Shown here one piece after another: positions 47,795 to 59,990 of a stretch of 64,000 nt of DNA (position 1 is its first letter; every line of letters starts with the position of its first letter). The stretch is from positions 62,001 to 126,000 of the forward strand of contig JADANN010000464.1 of assembly GCA_018806985.1 (NCBI GenBank), in the 5' to 3' direction. This DNA is from Angiostrongylus vasorum (lineage: Eukaryota; Nematoda; Chromadorea; Rhabditida; Metastrongylidae). Under the pieces are notes generated by a model. That model worked only from the letters and a program-made list of their open reading frames with translations, made no database searches and was not told the DNA's origin. The translations under genes and the position numbers were made by a program.

Positions 47795-48165
47795 TTATTC
47801 AATACAGCCACAATGAAGCTGAGATATTTGCAGAATCTGGACCACTGGCAGGATTCAAACCTTTTACCACTCTCCGGGGCTCAAGTACTACCCACTGCTC
47901 CACTGATGCCCTTGGTTTCAGCCTTCATTCCTTCATTCCCCTTGACGAGTGATTGCTGACGTCAGCGCTAGGCAGAAAACTAGGTGGAAGGCCAACAAAG
48001 GGCCTCAATGGTGCAGTGGGTAACACGTGAGCTGCCGAGAAGGATAATCGCAAGTTCGAATCTAGCCTGGGGTCCAGGTTTTGCAAATATCACAGCATTA
48101 TTGTGGTTGCATTTCACATAATACTATGCCGTGAAAAATAATAATAGGCAGCAGATAAAAAGTTC
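47795..48165. repeat. inverted SINE-B pair upstream of RFT1
   Basis: A minus-oriented copy at 47795-47965 (cagccacaatgaagctgaga, gattcaaaccttttacca) is followed head-to-head by a plus-oriented copy at 47935-48165 (ttgacgagtgattgctgac, tggtgcagtgggtaacac, gcagcagataaaa). Confidence 0.8.
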
Positions 48166-48337
48166 AGTTCCAAACGGCTTCATAGGTGTCAAGTAATCAG
48201 GATGCTCTGCTATTTATTTAAAACACTATGGACTCTGAATAAACAGGCAAACAGTAGATTGTTTATGATAATGTTTATACATGTCATATCCAGATAACCA
48301 AGACAGGTAAAAAGGATTCCACAAATGAAGCTAAGAC

Positions 48338-48645
48338 TGGTCTTCCACCGGTTTAACGGCTCATCGTGGTTGCGAGGTGTACCTGTGTTTCGGGCTGCGA
48401 TACACGATGGGGCCACTCATCCACTCAGCAAGGTCTCAAGATCAACCACCGTCTTGGTATTAAACTAGTGGCATGGTGGTAAATCTCCCTCTGGTCAACA
48501 ACGACGGCGACTGCCTGTGGTGGTGAACTTCGGGACTCCAGAGAACCACAATGGCTAAACAAGCAAAACATCGAGAAGATGGAAATTATGCCTGGGCCCA
48601 CACAACCAGTGAAAACGGGCCATCAAATTATCCAAGTAAATAGTA
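48338..48645 (+). repeat. SINE-C copy, internally shortened
   Basis: It starts ccaccggtttaacggctcat, lacks a middle segment (the aagctgagaacg...aagcctagc part) and keeps the tail aattatccaagtaaatag. Confidence 0.8.
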
Positions 48646-49545
48646 AGTATTTGACCACCCTCGAAGTTCTGATAAGGTAATGAGGCCTTCTGAGCGATTG
48701 ATCTTAAAACTCAAGCCATCAGCATGAAAACAAGGCAAACTCTTACACTGTACACGTTGCCCAAAATACAAGATATTTCCAGCAGAAGGGAGCTCAAGCG
48801 ATTTATTGTATGACGTCCGTCCAGAGTTCCAGTTACATCGATGCCGTAAGCTACTTAGGAACGTCCAAAATACTAGTAAGACCAACTTATCGGTATCCAC
48901 TTGAAGCTGCCAAAACCCCATCTCTAGGCAAGACCCCATCGATAGCTCAAAGCAAAGACGACCACATATCGATAACGAAGTGAATACACGTGGAACATAA
49001 TTCACTGCGTACACTGGCACACATATCAGTGCGCAATAGTCAGGCAACAATGTCCCAGGGGAGGTTTGTTGGCGGCATCGTCGTGTTCAGTTTTCAGCTG
49101 GCCAAGTATCCGATTCGGCCAGTGGGCCTATTCCCGTTGGGTTTATTCTTGCTGAAAGTTAAAATAGTTTTGAATCTTGTTCTTAATGTATTTTCTTAAT
49201 AATTGGTTAACTCTGAAAGTTGGTAGTCGTATGGGTTGTCATACTTACGAACAACGGTTCTTCGTCGTCCTCATTCCGAACCTCACAGAACCCATATACT
49301 TAATATCTGATTGTCAGAGGTTTTCCTTCTGTTCCTAGATCTCTGATTAGAAGCTACTGTATGGAAGTTCGAGAACCTGTTGAGTGTAGATTCTGTTCTT
49401 CAGAACCTTGTTGTAAACGGTGCTCTGTAGTTGTCTGTGCACTAACTGTTTCCCATTCTCTCGTGCATCATTTTGCTTGCCTTTCTTGCTAATCAGTCCG
49501 ACCTATGTATAACTGATAATGACACTGAGAACCGTTCTTTCTTCC
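48646..49545. other. intergenic stretch before SAR1
   Basis: This probably contains the SAR1 promoter and outron, sharing the divergent space with RFT1. A minus-strand frame of 140 codons (48628-49050) starts inside the SINE-C tail and has no recognisable domain. No TATA or other specific element can be claimed. Confidence 0.4.
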
Positions 49546-49547
49546 AG
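49540..49547 (+). promoter_or_regulatory. acceptor 31 bases before SAR1 ATG
   Basis: ttcttccag precedes a 31-base 5' leader. It could be a spliced-leader acceptor or the end of a 5'UTR intron. Confidence 0.5.
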
Positions 49548-49578
49548 AGCTTCGTTGGCGAGGTCCGAGACATTTGCA

Positions 49579-52500
49579 ATGTCCTGGATTTGGGACTGGC
49601 TCTCGAGTGTGCTCAATTTTTTAGGTAGTTTTAGTGTTTTTTTTTCATTGCTTCATAAAGCAAGAGCTCTTAATTTGCTTCAATATTCGGATGAGTTGTC
49701 GTCACTAGTCTTGAGGGTACGGCACATTTCAAATTTGTTTCCTCAGTGCTCATGGGAATACTCAACACCAGACGTCGATGATATCGAGATGTTGCATTTT
49801 TCTCTCTTAAGGGATTCTTATTCTTCCTAATTTAGTTAATTGTTATGGTGTGCAATTTTTACATGTTACTTGCGTTTAGGTCTTAGTAAAAAGAATGGAA
49901 AGCTGGTATTTCTTGGTCTGGATAACGCTGGAAAGACGACGCTACTGCATATGTTGAAGGACGACAGGATGGCACAACATGTGCCCACTCTGCATCCAAG
50001 TAATTTTCCCATTTCCACACTTGTGTGTGATTTCAAATCTTTTTTCCAAGATGTTGCTTGAGTAGGATATTCATCAAGTCAGGCGTAGCGAATGTTGCAT
50101 GAATCGTAGGTGACTTGCTCTCTTTAATCGATAAGATCCATTACCAGTTATCTTTACTTATGGAATTAATTCACCGGTCTAACTTCGCTTGAAATAAAGT
50201 GTAGGGTCTGAGACAATTGTTTATCAAAAATGTCACTGGAGGATTATTCAATGCATGATAAGTCTTGGCTTTTTCTTTCCATTTTATTGCGTGATAAGTG
50301 GCAATTCTCTGGGTACGTCGCCTTGTTGGACTGGTGCCGTGTTATAATCTTTTGAATAGTTAAAGAAAGATTGTGTGCAGTTCGGCAAATTCAGTTTAAA
50401 AATTGGGAACTAGTTGGTATAGAGAAGATGGTCGTTAGCATCACTAAGGTGCATTTTACATCTTTCTGTTACCTACTTTAATTCCTTTCCCATCATTCTT
50501 TCGCAATATATTTTAGGAAAACTCTAAGCTGAATCTTATCAAATGATAGTTTTTCTTTTCTGGATACGTGGGTTTTGCCACTTAGAATAGGTGGGACTGC
50601 AGTTGAATGCAATCTTATATTTTGGTCTTTGAATTCAATGTTATGTTTTTTTGGAGGATTAGAAGACTCGAATGTTCCATCTGGTAGCGGAGAAGATTCG
50701 TCGCATAATATACATCAATGCGTTACGTATTCTGGCCCTTTTTTTATATCTTCATAATGTGTTGTTCTGAATATAGCGTGTAGCATGCACAGTTCCCGCT
50801 TAATGTTCCCATACATGAATCAAATGCTTCTTCGATTGCTTTTTAAAATGAGCAACCTTTCAAAACAAAGTTGTCGATGTGACGAGATGCATCAGATTCC
50901 ATCAGATTTTGCCATTTGTACACATTTTAATGAAGGATCTTAAGAAAAAGTGCACATTTCAGCTTCGGAAGAGTTGACTCTTGGTGGTATTCGATTCACC
51001 ACCTTTGATCTTGGTGGACACGCACAAGGTGCGTTCTTCCTTTCTTCACACCTCATGGGTTGAACTCGATTAAACCTACAGTTTAAATCGTTTAGTACCG
51101 AAATACACTTTACAAATAAGCTGTTCGTTTCTCCTGAATATCTGGTTGAAAAGCACTGCCGAGTATTTCTAGCGTTTTTCCTTATCTTTTTTACTTTGTT
51201 GTTTTTGGAGAGTTACAGCATTGTTCTTTTGTATGGTGTGTTTTTGTTATTTACTATACATTTTTTGTTCAATACATTATTTCCAACAAGAGGTTTGCAA
51301 CTTTTCAGTGCTGTGCTGCTTATCTTGAAGGACTGCTTATCCACATCATTTACTTATATTTTACATTTGCGTCGTGATTATAAAAATACTCCATCTTAAA
51401 TTCCACTTACAGCCCGTCGTGTCTGGAAAGACTACTTCCCTGCGGTAGACGCCATAGTTTTTTTGGTAGACTGCGCAGACTTGGGACGCATTCCTGAGAG
51501 TCGGGCTGAGCTGGAATCTCTTATTAGGGATGAACAGGTGACAACCAAATTTTTGGTTTCGTTCTTCGTACTGTATTTCTTCTGCAATTCCATTGCTACA
51601 TACTCATGATGACGAATGCAAGATGCATGTGTATTAAGATTATTCTTCCGCAAATCATATTTGCCTCAGCACTTGATTCCGTTCATTCACGACTATTCCA
51701 TAATTTCAATTTAACTGAGTGTTGCGTGAGATGCAAACTAATAGGTCTCTTTCAAGCTCCCAATAATAAGGATGCTTAGAATTTGCTATGTGTCTCGTGT
51801 ATTGTTCTCTGTTGTAGTTGTATAAAATAGCTTGTTGACGGTCATGCTTTGAACATCTCAATCCATAGGATTTGGCGTTCCAGTTTTAAATGTTTATTTA
51901 GGACATGTTTAATGTTTTGACGTGTGTTCAAAAGACAGACAGAAATGTTCAATGTTTATTTAAATCTTATTTAAACCTTTAAGATCTAAGCCTTGATTGT
52001 TATCTAAATGTTGTACATTTCCTGCTTGAAATCCTTCACTATATAGTTTGAAAACCGGGCGTATCTATAGGTGTGGTCTCCGTGATCAGTCTGCTATTAA
52101 TATCAATTCGTTTTCCATCGTAGCGTATGTCTCCTACTAACTGGGTTTCCTTTCGATTTATTCGTAGCCCAATCGCTGCTCCCAGTTCATTGAGCTGGTT
52201 CAGTACCGTTTTTCTTCATTGATGCTTCTTCAAAAGTTGACGGTGTTCTTGGCATAAACTAGTTCAGCACTTCCGTAAATGCATATATTCTTCCCTTCCA
52301 AATATATCTACATCATTATCTTTTACTGTGCAATAGTGAACAATGTAGGCGAAGTGGCATCGTTTCCTAACCTTTCCCTATTATTATAATGACAGCGGCG
52401 AAGGGGACGCTAGGTCAACGGTGTAGTTGTCGTAACAATTGGAATCTTTTTTGCTTGTTTATGACCAATCTAGTTCTTGGCGAGTACCACTAGAGGTGAT

Positions 52501-54649
52501 ATTGTTTTTGACGCTGTATTACGATTTTTCACAGTTCAGGAAGGTTTGAGCAAAGAGCGATTGGTACCTCAAGCAAAACTTTGACGAGCTAAATCCCTTC
52601 CGAGAGCTCGGTTTTGCAGTCAGTTGGTGCTTAAAGGAACAGTGAATTACTAATCACTGCTGTGGTCAATAGAAAGTTGGCTTTAGGAATTTATGCATAC
52701 TTTGTCTTCGTTTAACGTACTTGGTATGAGCGAACGTGCAATCATCGTGAAGAACCTGTAGAGCACACTCGGCAGACAAACTATAGATCTTTGCAAAAGT
52801 CGCATCGATCATATTTGTTGTATAAGATGACAACCACTGCACTAGCGTCGTTACCTTAGCGTGATAGATTGTCGTATGGCTTGCGAGATGGGATCTGGAA
52901 CTTGACCAGTGCGACGGCAAATACTGGATTACAGCTTCTTGTGATCAATTTGTCATTACGGCATGTGTAGTGTTAATGTCATCTTCATTTATCTGTGGTT
53001 ATAGTGGGACATTATATTTTCATAGGTTCCACTGGCACTTTCTTAACTTGATTCTTTCCTGAACTGCTTTCAGCAACTTTTCTCATGAATCTTTTGTGAG
53101 TGACATTTATTACTAGCTGTGTTAGCGGTCTAGCAGTCTTATAGAGTTTCATTTTTCCCTTCTTCGAGTATTCTTCTCATAGGAGATCTGTAGACTGAAC
53201 TCCTCGAAGAAGGAGAAGGATTGAAATCTATCCAGTACGCCTTTTTACAGTCGTTTCGGTTTTTTTTTTTTTTTTAGTTTTACAATAATGCAAAGTACTC
53301 TTCCAAAACATTCCTCTCATGAACTTGTTTTTTTCCTTCGTGGGTATTCAGTTTTTTCTAGTCTGTTCTTGAGGATGTGGTCGATCCCCTCATAGATATT
53401 TCCATATCCACTTCTGTTCTCTTCTTTTCTGAAATATGAGTTTGTATTCCTAAGGGTGGATTTGAAAAAGGAATTCACTGATTGGGAGGCCAGAAAAAAG
53501 ATTGTCGTTGTCTCCTAATCCGTGCTTCCCATCCCTGTATTCCGTTTGCTTGGCCGTCTCTATTCGGTCGTTGGTTTTTCCAAAAAAGGAAAATTGTAGA
53601 AGGGACGGAGTTTTTAGGTAAAAATGTCTAAACCACCAGCTTAAATGTCCTTGCCGAAGTGTGAACATTTGTTGCACATCTTAAACTCGACATCCATGAA
53701 CACCCTGTTGTCATAGTGTTCCATTAAACCGCAGAAAGAAAACGACTACTACTCTGCTTATTCAGGTAGCGGCAGCGCCAATCTTGATTCTCGGAAATAA
53801 AATCGACAAGTCAACTGCTTTGAGCGAAGAACAACTTAAATGGCATCTTGGTGTTCAACATATGTGCACGGGAAAAGGTTCACATTTCTGCTTCTACATA
53901 CAGCATTACTTTCATTTCTTCTTCTTAGATTTGATTTTACCGCTTTCCATTCAGTATGCACATTACTTCTTTTGTCGCGGTGGGTCGCATTAATGTGCTT
54001 CTGTGTCCTGATTTAGTTTTGTTCCAAACCTTTTTATAGGTTTTCAAATTGATTACTCTGTGACAGCTTTCTCGCTTAATTTCGAATGTTGGTTCCTCAA
54101 CCAAAGTTAAGATAGTCGCTGTTCATGAATAAACGTGGATGAAACTTTTTTGTAATAGACGCTTTAAATTCATTTCCAGTAATTCTACGACCATGTACAA
54201 ACTAAAACTATACATTAGTCAATAACCGAAATGAAATGGGCTCACAATATCCGAGCTGAATATGAATTAGCATAATTAGCGCTGTGGTGACACCACACTC
54301 CTAAATTCAATTATCGAGATTGGGTCCTAATTTATCTGTATGATTAAGACTAGCACGTCTCCAATATATGGAAAATCCCCCACTCCTTGTCTCTCTAGGT
54401 GTGTCGCACCGATATTATTTCAGGGTTCCATGATTACTTTTACACTTCTTTTCGTTTTTAGCATCGTCGAATTGGTCTGCTTAATTTGTTTATTGACTTG
54501 AAACACTGTTTTGTCCATTAACTTTGCATTCAGGTGAAGTATCACGTAGTGACTTATCATCACGACCGATGGAAGTGTTCATGTGCTCGGTGTTGCGACG
54601 ACAAGGTTATGGCGAAGGTTTTCGCTGGCTGTCGCAGTACCTCGACTAA
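49579..54649 (+). CDS. sar-1: SAR1 small GTPase, complete, six exons, 194 aa
   Basis: Arf-family GTPase that starts COPII coat assembly at ER exit sites. The N-terminal amphipathic helix inserts into the membrane on GTP loading. Exons are 49579-49624, 49880-49999, 50963-51028, 51413-51537, 53766-53877 and 54534-54649 (585 bp, all junctions in phase, GT...AG). Motifs are the N-terminal helix [16 protein letters not shown], the P loop GLDNAGKT (28-35), HVPTLHPTSEEL switch I, DLGGHAQ (71-77, catalytic His75), NKID (130-133), CSV near 174 and [16 protein letters not shown] at the C-terminus. Length matches the family (human 198). DLGGHEQ is the vertebrate form; Ala replaces Glu here. The insert [11 protein letters not shown] is diverged. 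Intron 4 is 2.2 kb. It is divergent from RFT1 and convergent with the peroxiredoxin. Confidence 0.97.
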
Positions 54650-55454
54650 GTGCGACTCATTACTACTGTGTATTGACAAATATCATTTCGTATGGAATTT
54701 ATCATTGGCTTCCTGATTCATTGCTCTTTATTCCTCTAGTGCTACTAGTGCAAATGTTCACAATAGCGTCTTATATTATTGCCCATATCGTCACAGTTCT
54801 ACAGTGCCCCTGTGATCGGTGTTGTGTAAGATGTATCTTATGGTCTTCTGTCACCCTGAGAGCAGCTCTGTCTCTCCTTCATTAATTTCATGGAAGAAGT
54901 CATTAGTGTTCGTTTAGGACTCCTTATTTCGTGTCATTTTCATGGTTATCTTTTTAAAGAACAAATTAGTTCCTTTGTTATCACCAATTAGTTCGATCAT
55001 CAATGACATTATTGTGACTGTTATCGCCTCATCCTGTTGCTTCAACTACTGAGATGATAGATGATCTTGTTCACATTTTAGCAGAGTTTTCAAAGTACAC
55101 AATGATAAATAATTGAATGTCCAGTTTATTGAGATTTGGTACACTCCGCTTAATCAGGAATTGGAACTAATGCATCGAATCACTTCATCATTCTGTAACT
55201 ACACGTCTTGCTAGTTAAGAAACATGGTTACCAATAGAGCACCATGTTTGACAGTGATTGTTATGATCAGTAATTTGGCTAATAAGTCATTTGCGTATAT
55301 TTACTTATACACGAATGAAGAGGAATTTGTTGCTGAGCACTACTAGGAGCCGAAAACTCGTTTATAAAATCCGAAACAAAGACATGTGGAAAGAATAGGT
55401 TAAGGAATGAATTAGGAATCAGCAAAGCAACAAAAGCAATAAAGGACTTAAGGT
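54650..55454. other. convergent intergenic space
   Basis: The shared 3' flank of SAR1 (plus) and the peroxiredoxin (minus). Short frames only. No clear AATAAA signal was placed for either gene. Confidence 0.5.
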
Positions 55455-57473
55455 TCATTCAATGATATGTACTCGACGAAGGTACGGCTTACCACTAGGC
55501 AGTGGTACTGTGTCCACCTCCTCAAAAAGTTCTTCGGCTTCTGGCATGGAAACGCTAGGTTGGACCATACAGGCCTCCTTCGCACTATTCCAGCCTTCCG
55601 GTGTAGCAACCTCACAAATATAATCTTGTAGGAACTCTAATAAAGATCGAAGAGGAAAACAATGACTCACAGGCATACGGTCTGTCAATTGCAACGAGTC
55701 GATTACACGAAGAATTTCACTAAAATATTTATTGAGCAATATAGTGCAACGCGACATGAGAGCTTTAAAAAGAGAAGTTGCCTTATCATGTGAGCGTTCC
55801 AAACAAAAGATCCATAATTGGTATTCTAGAACACTTAAGATACCGTACTCGAAATTTCTTCCAGTTGTAGCAGGATAAAGAATTTGTGCACGAAGCTTTT
55901 TCTTCGGGTCGATGATGAACACAGCGCGAGCTGTAAGTGGTATGCCAGCGCTGTCCTTTTCTGCTGGATCCAACATGCCTAGCTCAGTTGCCAGCCTTCG
56001 GTCTTCATCGGCTATGATTTCAAACGGGAAGTTGTTGACTGAACAAGAAAAACATTTGTCACACTTTCGACGAATGATAAGTGACACCATGATACTAATT
56101 TTGTCGCTTCCTACTTCATATTCACACACTTCAAATCTGTCTTCTACGCCCAGGTAATGTCTTATTATGTGCTTTTGTATTGCCATGAAGTTTCATAGTA
56201 CTTTCATATACCTGTGGACACGTATGGTATAAAGGATAAAGAATAAAGCTCGCGGCGTTGATCAATCCCTGAGGGATGCACCATGCAATCGACTTCATTA
56301 AGCATCATTTGGAGGTGAATGAGTACATATCTGGCCTTTACAATGACTCGCGGTGGCATTCCGATGTATCGAGCCAGTGTTGGTATTCTGCCGGACAAGT
56401 CTGGTACCAATTTGCCGACCCAGGAGGGATGGAGGACTGGGTGGACCATGGGCACGGGGATCGATGCCATGTGTTTTGCAGAGCGCCTCCGACCACTGCG
56501 CTACAAGCGCAATATGTGGTAACCGTAAAGAATGGGGAGGTCACGACTACTGTTCAGTGCTAATGAAAAAATAGTACTGCATTTGAACTATGTACGTGAC
56601 CACTGCTCTGTAGTATAGGCGGCGCAGAAATTTTTGCACGCTATTCTCCCGAGATTTTTTTTCTGTGATCATATCTACCAATCTTTAGAAACATTTGCGA
56701 CAGCTGATTATAATCCGCATTTGGTAGTTCAGTTTTTCTTCTAGATTTCAACGAGTGTACCTCAATTCGCACTACTCGCAAGTATTACTTGTGTTAGAAA
56801 AATCATCCAAATTCTAGTTTCTTGCTTTTTCAAATTTTTGTGGACGTAAATGTTTTAGAGGAAAGCGATGTATTCCCCCTACAATAATCTACTCGTCTGC
56901 GAAGTTTTCAAATTCTCGGGTGCTCGAGTTTTTTGAGAAACTATCGGCAAATGTCGAAAAAAAACCCGCTGTTGTGTCGTATGTGTCAAACATTGGCGGT
57001 AACTGCTGTCACTATTCTAGTTGCGAGGCAATGACTTCAATCACACGAAGGAACACGAAAAACCTGTAAAACGTACTCGTAATATGAGGAACTTCTGCGT
57101 AGGCTAGGATATCTCTGATCCAACTGCGATGCGATTCAGCAGAATCGCAACTTAAGGCGATCATCTGCACCTGACGTTCCTCGAACTTCTCAGCCAGCTG
57201 AACTGCACGAGCCAGTTCCGTGGTGCATACGGGGGTAAAATCGGCAGGATGTGAGAACAAGATGGCCCAACTGAAACTCCACTGTAAAGGCTAGGAAACT
57301 GATAAGATATAAAGTCCACTGTCACTTAACAAGGAAGCCAATAATATTGTGGTACTAATTTTCAAATAATAACAAGCACAATCCCACCTGTTACCCATCC
57401 AAACATGAAAATCCTCTATTTTGCCAAGATTCGTCACTGCGGAAAACGCAGGAAATGTGTCGCCCAGTTTCAT
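55455..57473 (-). CDS. prdx-6: 1-Cys peroxiredoxin (PRDX6 class), complete, five exons, 224 aa
   Basis: Thiol peroxidase reducing hydrogen peroxide and lipid hydroperoxides with one catalytic Cys. Exons are 57388-57473, 57077-57270, 55849-56038, 55671-55719 and 55455-55610 (675 bp, phases consistent). The active-site block SHPADFTPVCTTE (about 35-47) has the PxxxTxxC signature with peroxidatic Cys44. The PRDX6-type C-terminal part follows: GMLDPAEKD, TARAVFIIDPKKKL, ILYPATTGRNFDEILRVIDS and LPSGKPYLR. Length equals human PRDX6 (224). The phospholipase motif GDSWG of mammals is GNSWA here (Ser29). The human Cys91 equivalent is absent. Exon 2 is joined at the second of two nearby AG acceptors (TTTCAG/TTGGGCC), because only that keeps the frame. 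Intron 4 is just 60 bp and ends in the weak acceptor TTTGTGAG. Intron 2 holds a SINE-A. A TTTCAG acceptor six bases before the ATG suggests trans-splicing. Confidence 0.95.
56232..56515 (-). repeat. SINE-A copy in peroxiredoxin intron 2
   Basis: Well preserved: tail cggcgttgatcaatccctga, body ggacaagtctggtaccaatt, head cgcctccgaccactgcgcta. Same transcriptional sense as the host gene. Confidence 0.85.
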
Positions 57474-57486
57474 TCTCTTCTGAAAT
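57474..57486 (-). promoter_or_regulatory. probable spliced-leader acceptor of prdx-6
   Basis: The minus strand reads CAATTTCAG, then AAGAGA, then ATG. The AG lies at 57480-57481, six bases from the start codon, typical of nematode trans-splicing. Confidence 0.6.
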
Positions 57487-57844
57487 TGACGAACGTTTTG
57501 AAGCTGTAAAGTACCTAGTCAACATAGTTTTAATGTTAACCAGATCAACACCGGTAAAATCTGTCGAAGAGTGATTGGATCAACTTAGCAAACCAGTTCT
57601 GTTTTAAACCTCCGTCTTAAGAACTGGTTTTCTCAAACGGTTACCATGAAAAATCCAGCGAATTCCCATTGAAGGACGAAAAAAAAAGAACTGTTTCAAC
57701 GAATTTTCGCAACCATAGCATTGAACTCCAAATTTCTTTGCTAGGTAGTTTATAGACTAATATCAAATACAATCTAAGCTTAACAATGCACAATTAATTA
57801 CATGATTAGTGTTTAAACTCATGTCACTGCCCATTATTTTTTCA
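57487..57844. other. unassigned, peroxiredoxin upstream region
   Basis: AT-rich with no recognisable gene or repeat. It would hold the outron and promoter of the peroxiredoxin gene. Confidence 0.35.
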
Positions 57845-58350
57845 TAGCAGGGTACTATATGGATTACAGCCACAATGAAGCTGCGGAATTTGCAAAACTC
57901 GGAACCTCAGGTCAGCTTCGAACCTGCGATTACCCTTACCGGGGCGCACGTGCTATCAACGACACCACATGAAACCCTTGTTTTGCCTTTCTCTCAGCTG
58001 GTTTTTTTTATTCCGTTATTATTTTCAGCAATCACCCGTCAACTGGAATGATCCAGGGAGCATAAATCGACATTGAACTCGGTAAAGTTGGGGCCGTATT
58101 CGAAATCACAATGTTTTGGCCTTTATTCGAGTGAAGAAAAAAGAAGCATTAAGTAGCAAAGAGCAAAGAATAAAGAACGAAGCGAGAGTAAAAAACATGA
58201 CTGAAAGTGAAGCAAGGGCCGTGGTCAGTACAGTGGAGAACACACTAGTCCCCGGAGATGGTAATTGCGGGTTCGAAGGTCACCTGGGGTTCCGAGTTTT
58301 GCAAATTTCTCAGCATCGTTGTAGTTATATGACCAATGTTTAATGCAGTA
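57845..58350. repeat. inverted SINE-B pair
   Basis: A full minus-oriented copy at 57845-58105 (cagccacaatgaagctgcgg, gcttcgaacctgcg, acccgtcaactggaatgatc) and a 5'-truncated plus-oriented one at 58205-58350 (cagtacagtggagaacacac, gggttcgaagg, cagcatcgttgtag). Confidence 0.8.
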
Positions 58351-58384
58351 CCATCTGGTGCTTAGTGTTCCATTACAGTAGAAA

Positions 58385-58770
58385 ACCTCCCAATGGTTTA
58401 CTGCCTCAACGTGACTGGAAGGTGTTCCTGGGTGTCGGATTGCGATGTAGAGCGGGGATTCATCCCCTGGTAGGGTCTCCCAAGCTGAGAAGGAGTCCGG
58501 CGTTTTCATTAGGAAGCCTAGCTAAGAGTAAACCAATCCCAGGATCCACCACCGTCCTGGTATAAAAGCCGCATGGTGGCAAACCTCCCTCTGATACACA
58601 CGCGCTGCGACTGCCTGTAGTGGCGACGACCTAGAGCGAACTTTGGCCAGGGTGTCCTCGGGACTCCAGAGAAACAGAATGACTAGGCCCGCAAAACTCC
58701 GAAAAAACGGAGATTACGCTGGGATCCGCACAAGCAACGAGGACTGGCTGTCCAAGTATTCAAGTAAGTC
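58385..58770 (+). repeat. SINE-C copy, near full length
   Basis: Family order complete from aacctcccaatggtttactg to the tail tgtccaagtattcaagtaag. Confidence 0.85.
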
Positions 58771-59369
58771 TAACGAAAAAGCATGGAAAAAAAGGTGTGA
58801 ATCCTACAAACATGCAGACGGCATGCGTGTGCAATGTCCGTAGTGACGCCAAGTACAACAAGACGTCTACGCCTCTGTTGCGCATTGCTGGTGGGGGGTG
58901 AGGCGGTGGGAGTGGTTTTGCCGATGTAACGCATGTTGTCGCCATAGTTGCCCTCGTTCTGCCAAGATACCATCCTTCTACAGCCGGCGATTTGTTGCCG
59001 ATTACTGATTATTTATAACTTCATAGGAGGTTACTTGCTGAGTTTCCCGCCACTGTTTCTTCACCACCCCCCACCCCCACCTCCTTCTCCTCCTCCTCTC
59101 CACTGTGAGTACTTCAACGTCAACAAATTCTTCAAATATGTTTTTGTCAAGTGTTTCGAGATCATCCACCCGCATTGTACAACAATCACCGAAGTCATTC
59201 ATCGTCGTACATCAGAGGTATCACTGGAGCAACGGCACTCGACAAAGTTATAGAGGTAATGTTCTAGTCAAAAAACCCGACTTTTTATAAACGCGGGATA
59301 AATAATCGACATATTTACTTATGTGTTCTTATGAACTACCCATGTAGAATTTATGCGAGGTTGGAATAA
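58771..59369. other. unassigned; C-rich tract
   Basis: A CCx-rich stretch at about 59060-59105 (caccccccacccccacctcc). No gene seen. Confidence 0.35.
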
Positions 59370-59472
59370 GTTGTTGTTGTTGTCGCTGTTGTCGTTGTTG
59401 TTGTTGTTGTTGTTTTTTGTTGTTGTTATTGTTTTTTGCTGTCGTTGTTGTCGTTGTTGTTTTTGTTTGTTG
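59370..59472. repeat. GTT trinucleotide microsatellite
   Basis: gttgttgtt units with gtc variants and two T-runs. It directly abuts the hammerhead-like motif at 59473. Confidence 0.95.
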
Positions 59473-59506
59473 GCTGGCGTTTCGGCGATTTTGCCTTCTT
59501 CGGCCC
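59473..59506 (-). ncRNA. small hammerhead-like motif next to (AAC)n
   Basis: The minus strand reads GGCCGAAGAAGGCAAAATCG, then CCGAAACGCCAGCC. Stem II GGC/GCC is intact. The core is CCGAAGA and the triplet is GCC, both point changes from the functional form. Confidence 0.45.
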
Positions 59507-59794
59507 CTCGACGTATTTTGTATAAAACTCAACAAGGGCAGTTCATAAGAACATTTAGATAAGTATAGTGTTTTTAATGCTCATTATTCTTATTATTCGT
59601 TTAGAATCGGTACAACAATGAGGGAAAGAACAGATGAAGGACGCTTAACTAAAGACAACTAGATATTTTTTGCATCGAATACCAAATATTAACGTAGATA
59701 AGCTGAGAGAACCACTCCGTCAAAAATCAGCATTTGCATCAGCATTTAGCTAAGAAAATGATTACATAAAGGGTAAGAAATAATAATTGTTCTC

Positions 59795-59990
59795 GACATT
59801 CTTGTTGAGCAAACACGAGGTGTTACCTTAGTTTTTAATCTCTGGTAAAGCTGACGTTTCGGCAGTATCGCCTTCTTCGGAGCCTGGAAGGGTATATTGA
59901 TAAGCAATTTGTTATGCCAAATCCTTCAATAAGACAAACAGTAAGATGAAATTTTGAATGGTAATAACATGGTCAATAACTTCTCGGAAG
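59795..59990 (-). mobile_element. Penelope-like element terminal scrap
   Basis: The terminal segment (gagcaaacacgaggtgttac...gataagcaatttgttatg...aataacatggtcaataact) surrounds a hammerhead-like motif. It matches the ends at 12775 and 29225. Confidence 0.5.
59851..59883 (-). ncRNA. small hammerhead-like motif, one core change
   Basis: The minus strand reads GGCTCCGAAGAAGGCGATAC, then TGCCGAAACGTCAGC. Stem I (GCT/AGC), stem II (GGC/GCC) and GAAACGTC are intact. The only core defect is U4 to C. Confidence 0.6.

Noticed and set aside
48628..49050. 140-aa minus-strand open frame
   Set aside because: It starts inside the SINE-C tail and has no domain. The length can arise by chance in this base composition.
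50963..51028. SAR1 as a processed pseudogene or fragment
   Set aside because: All six exons have proper junctions and no stops, and all GTPase motifs are intact.
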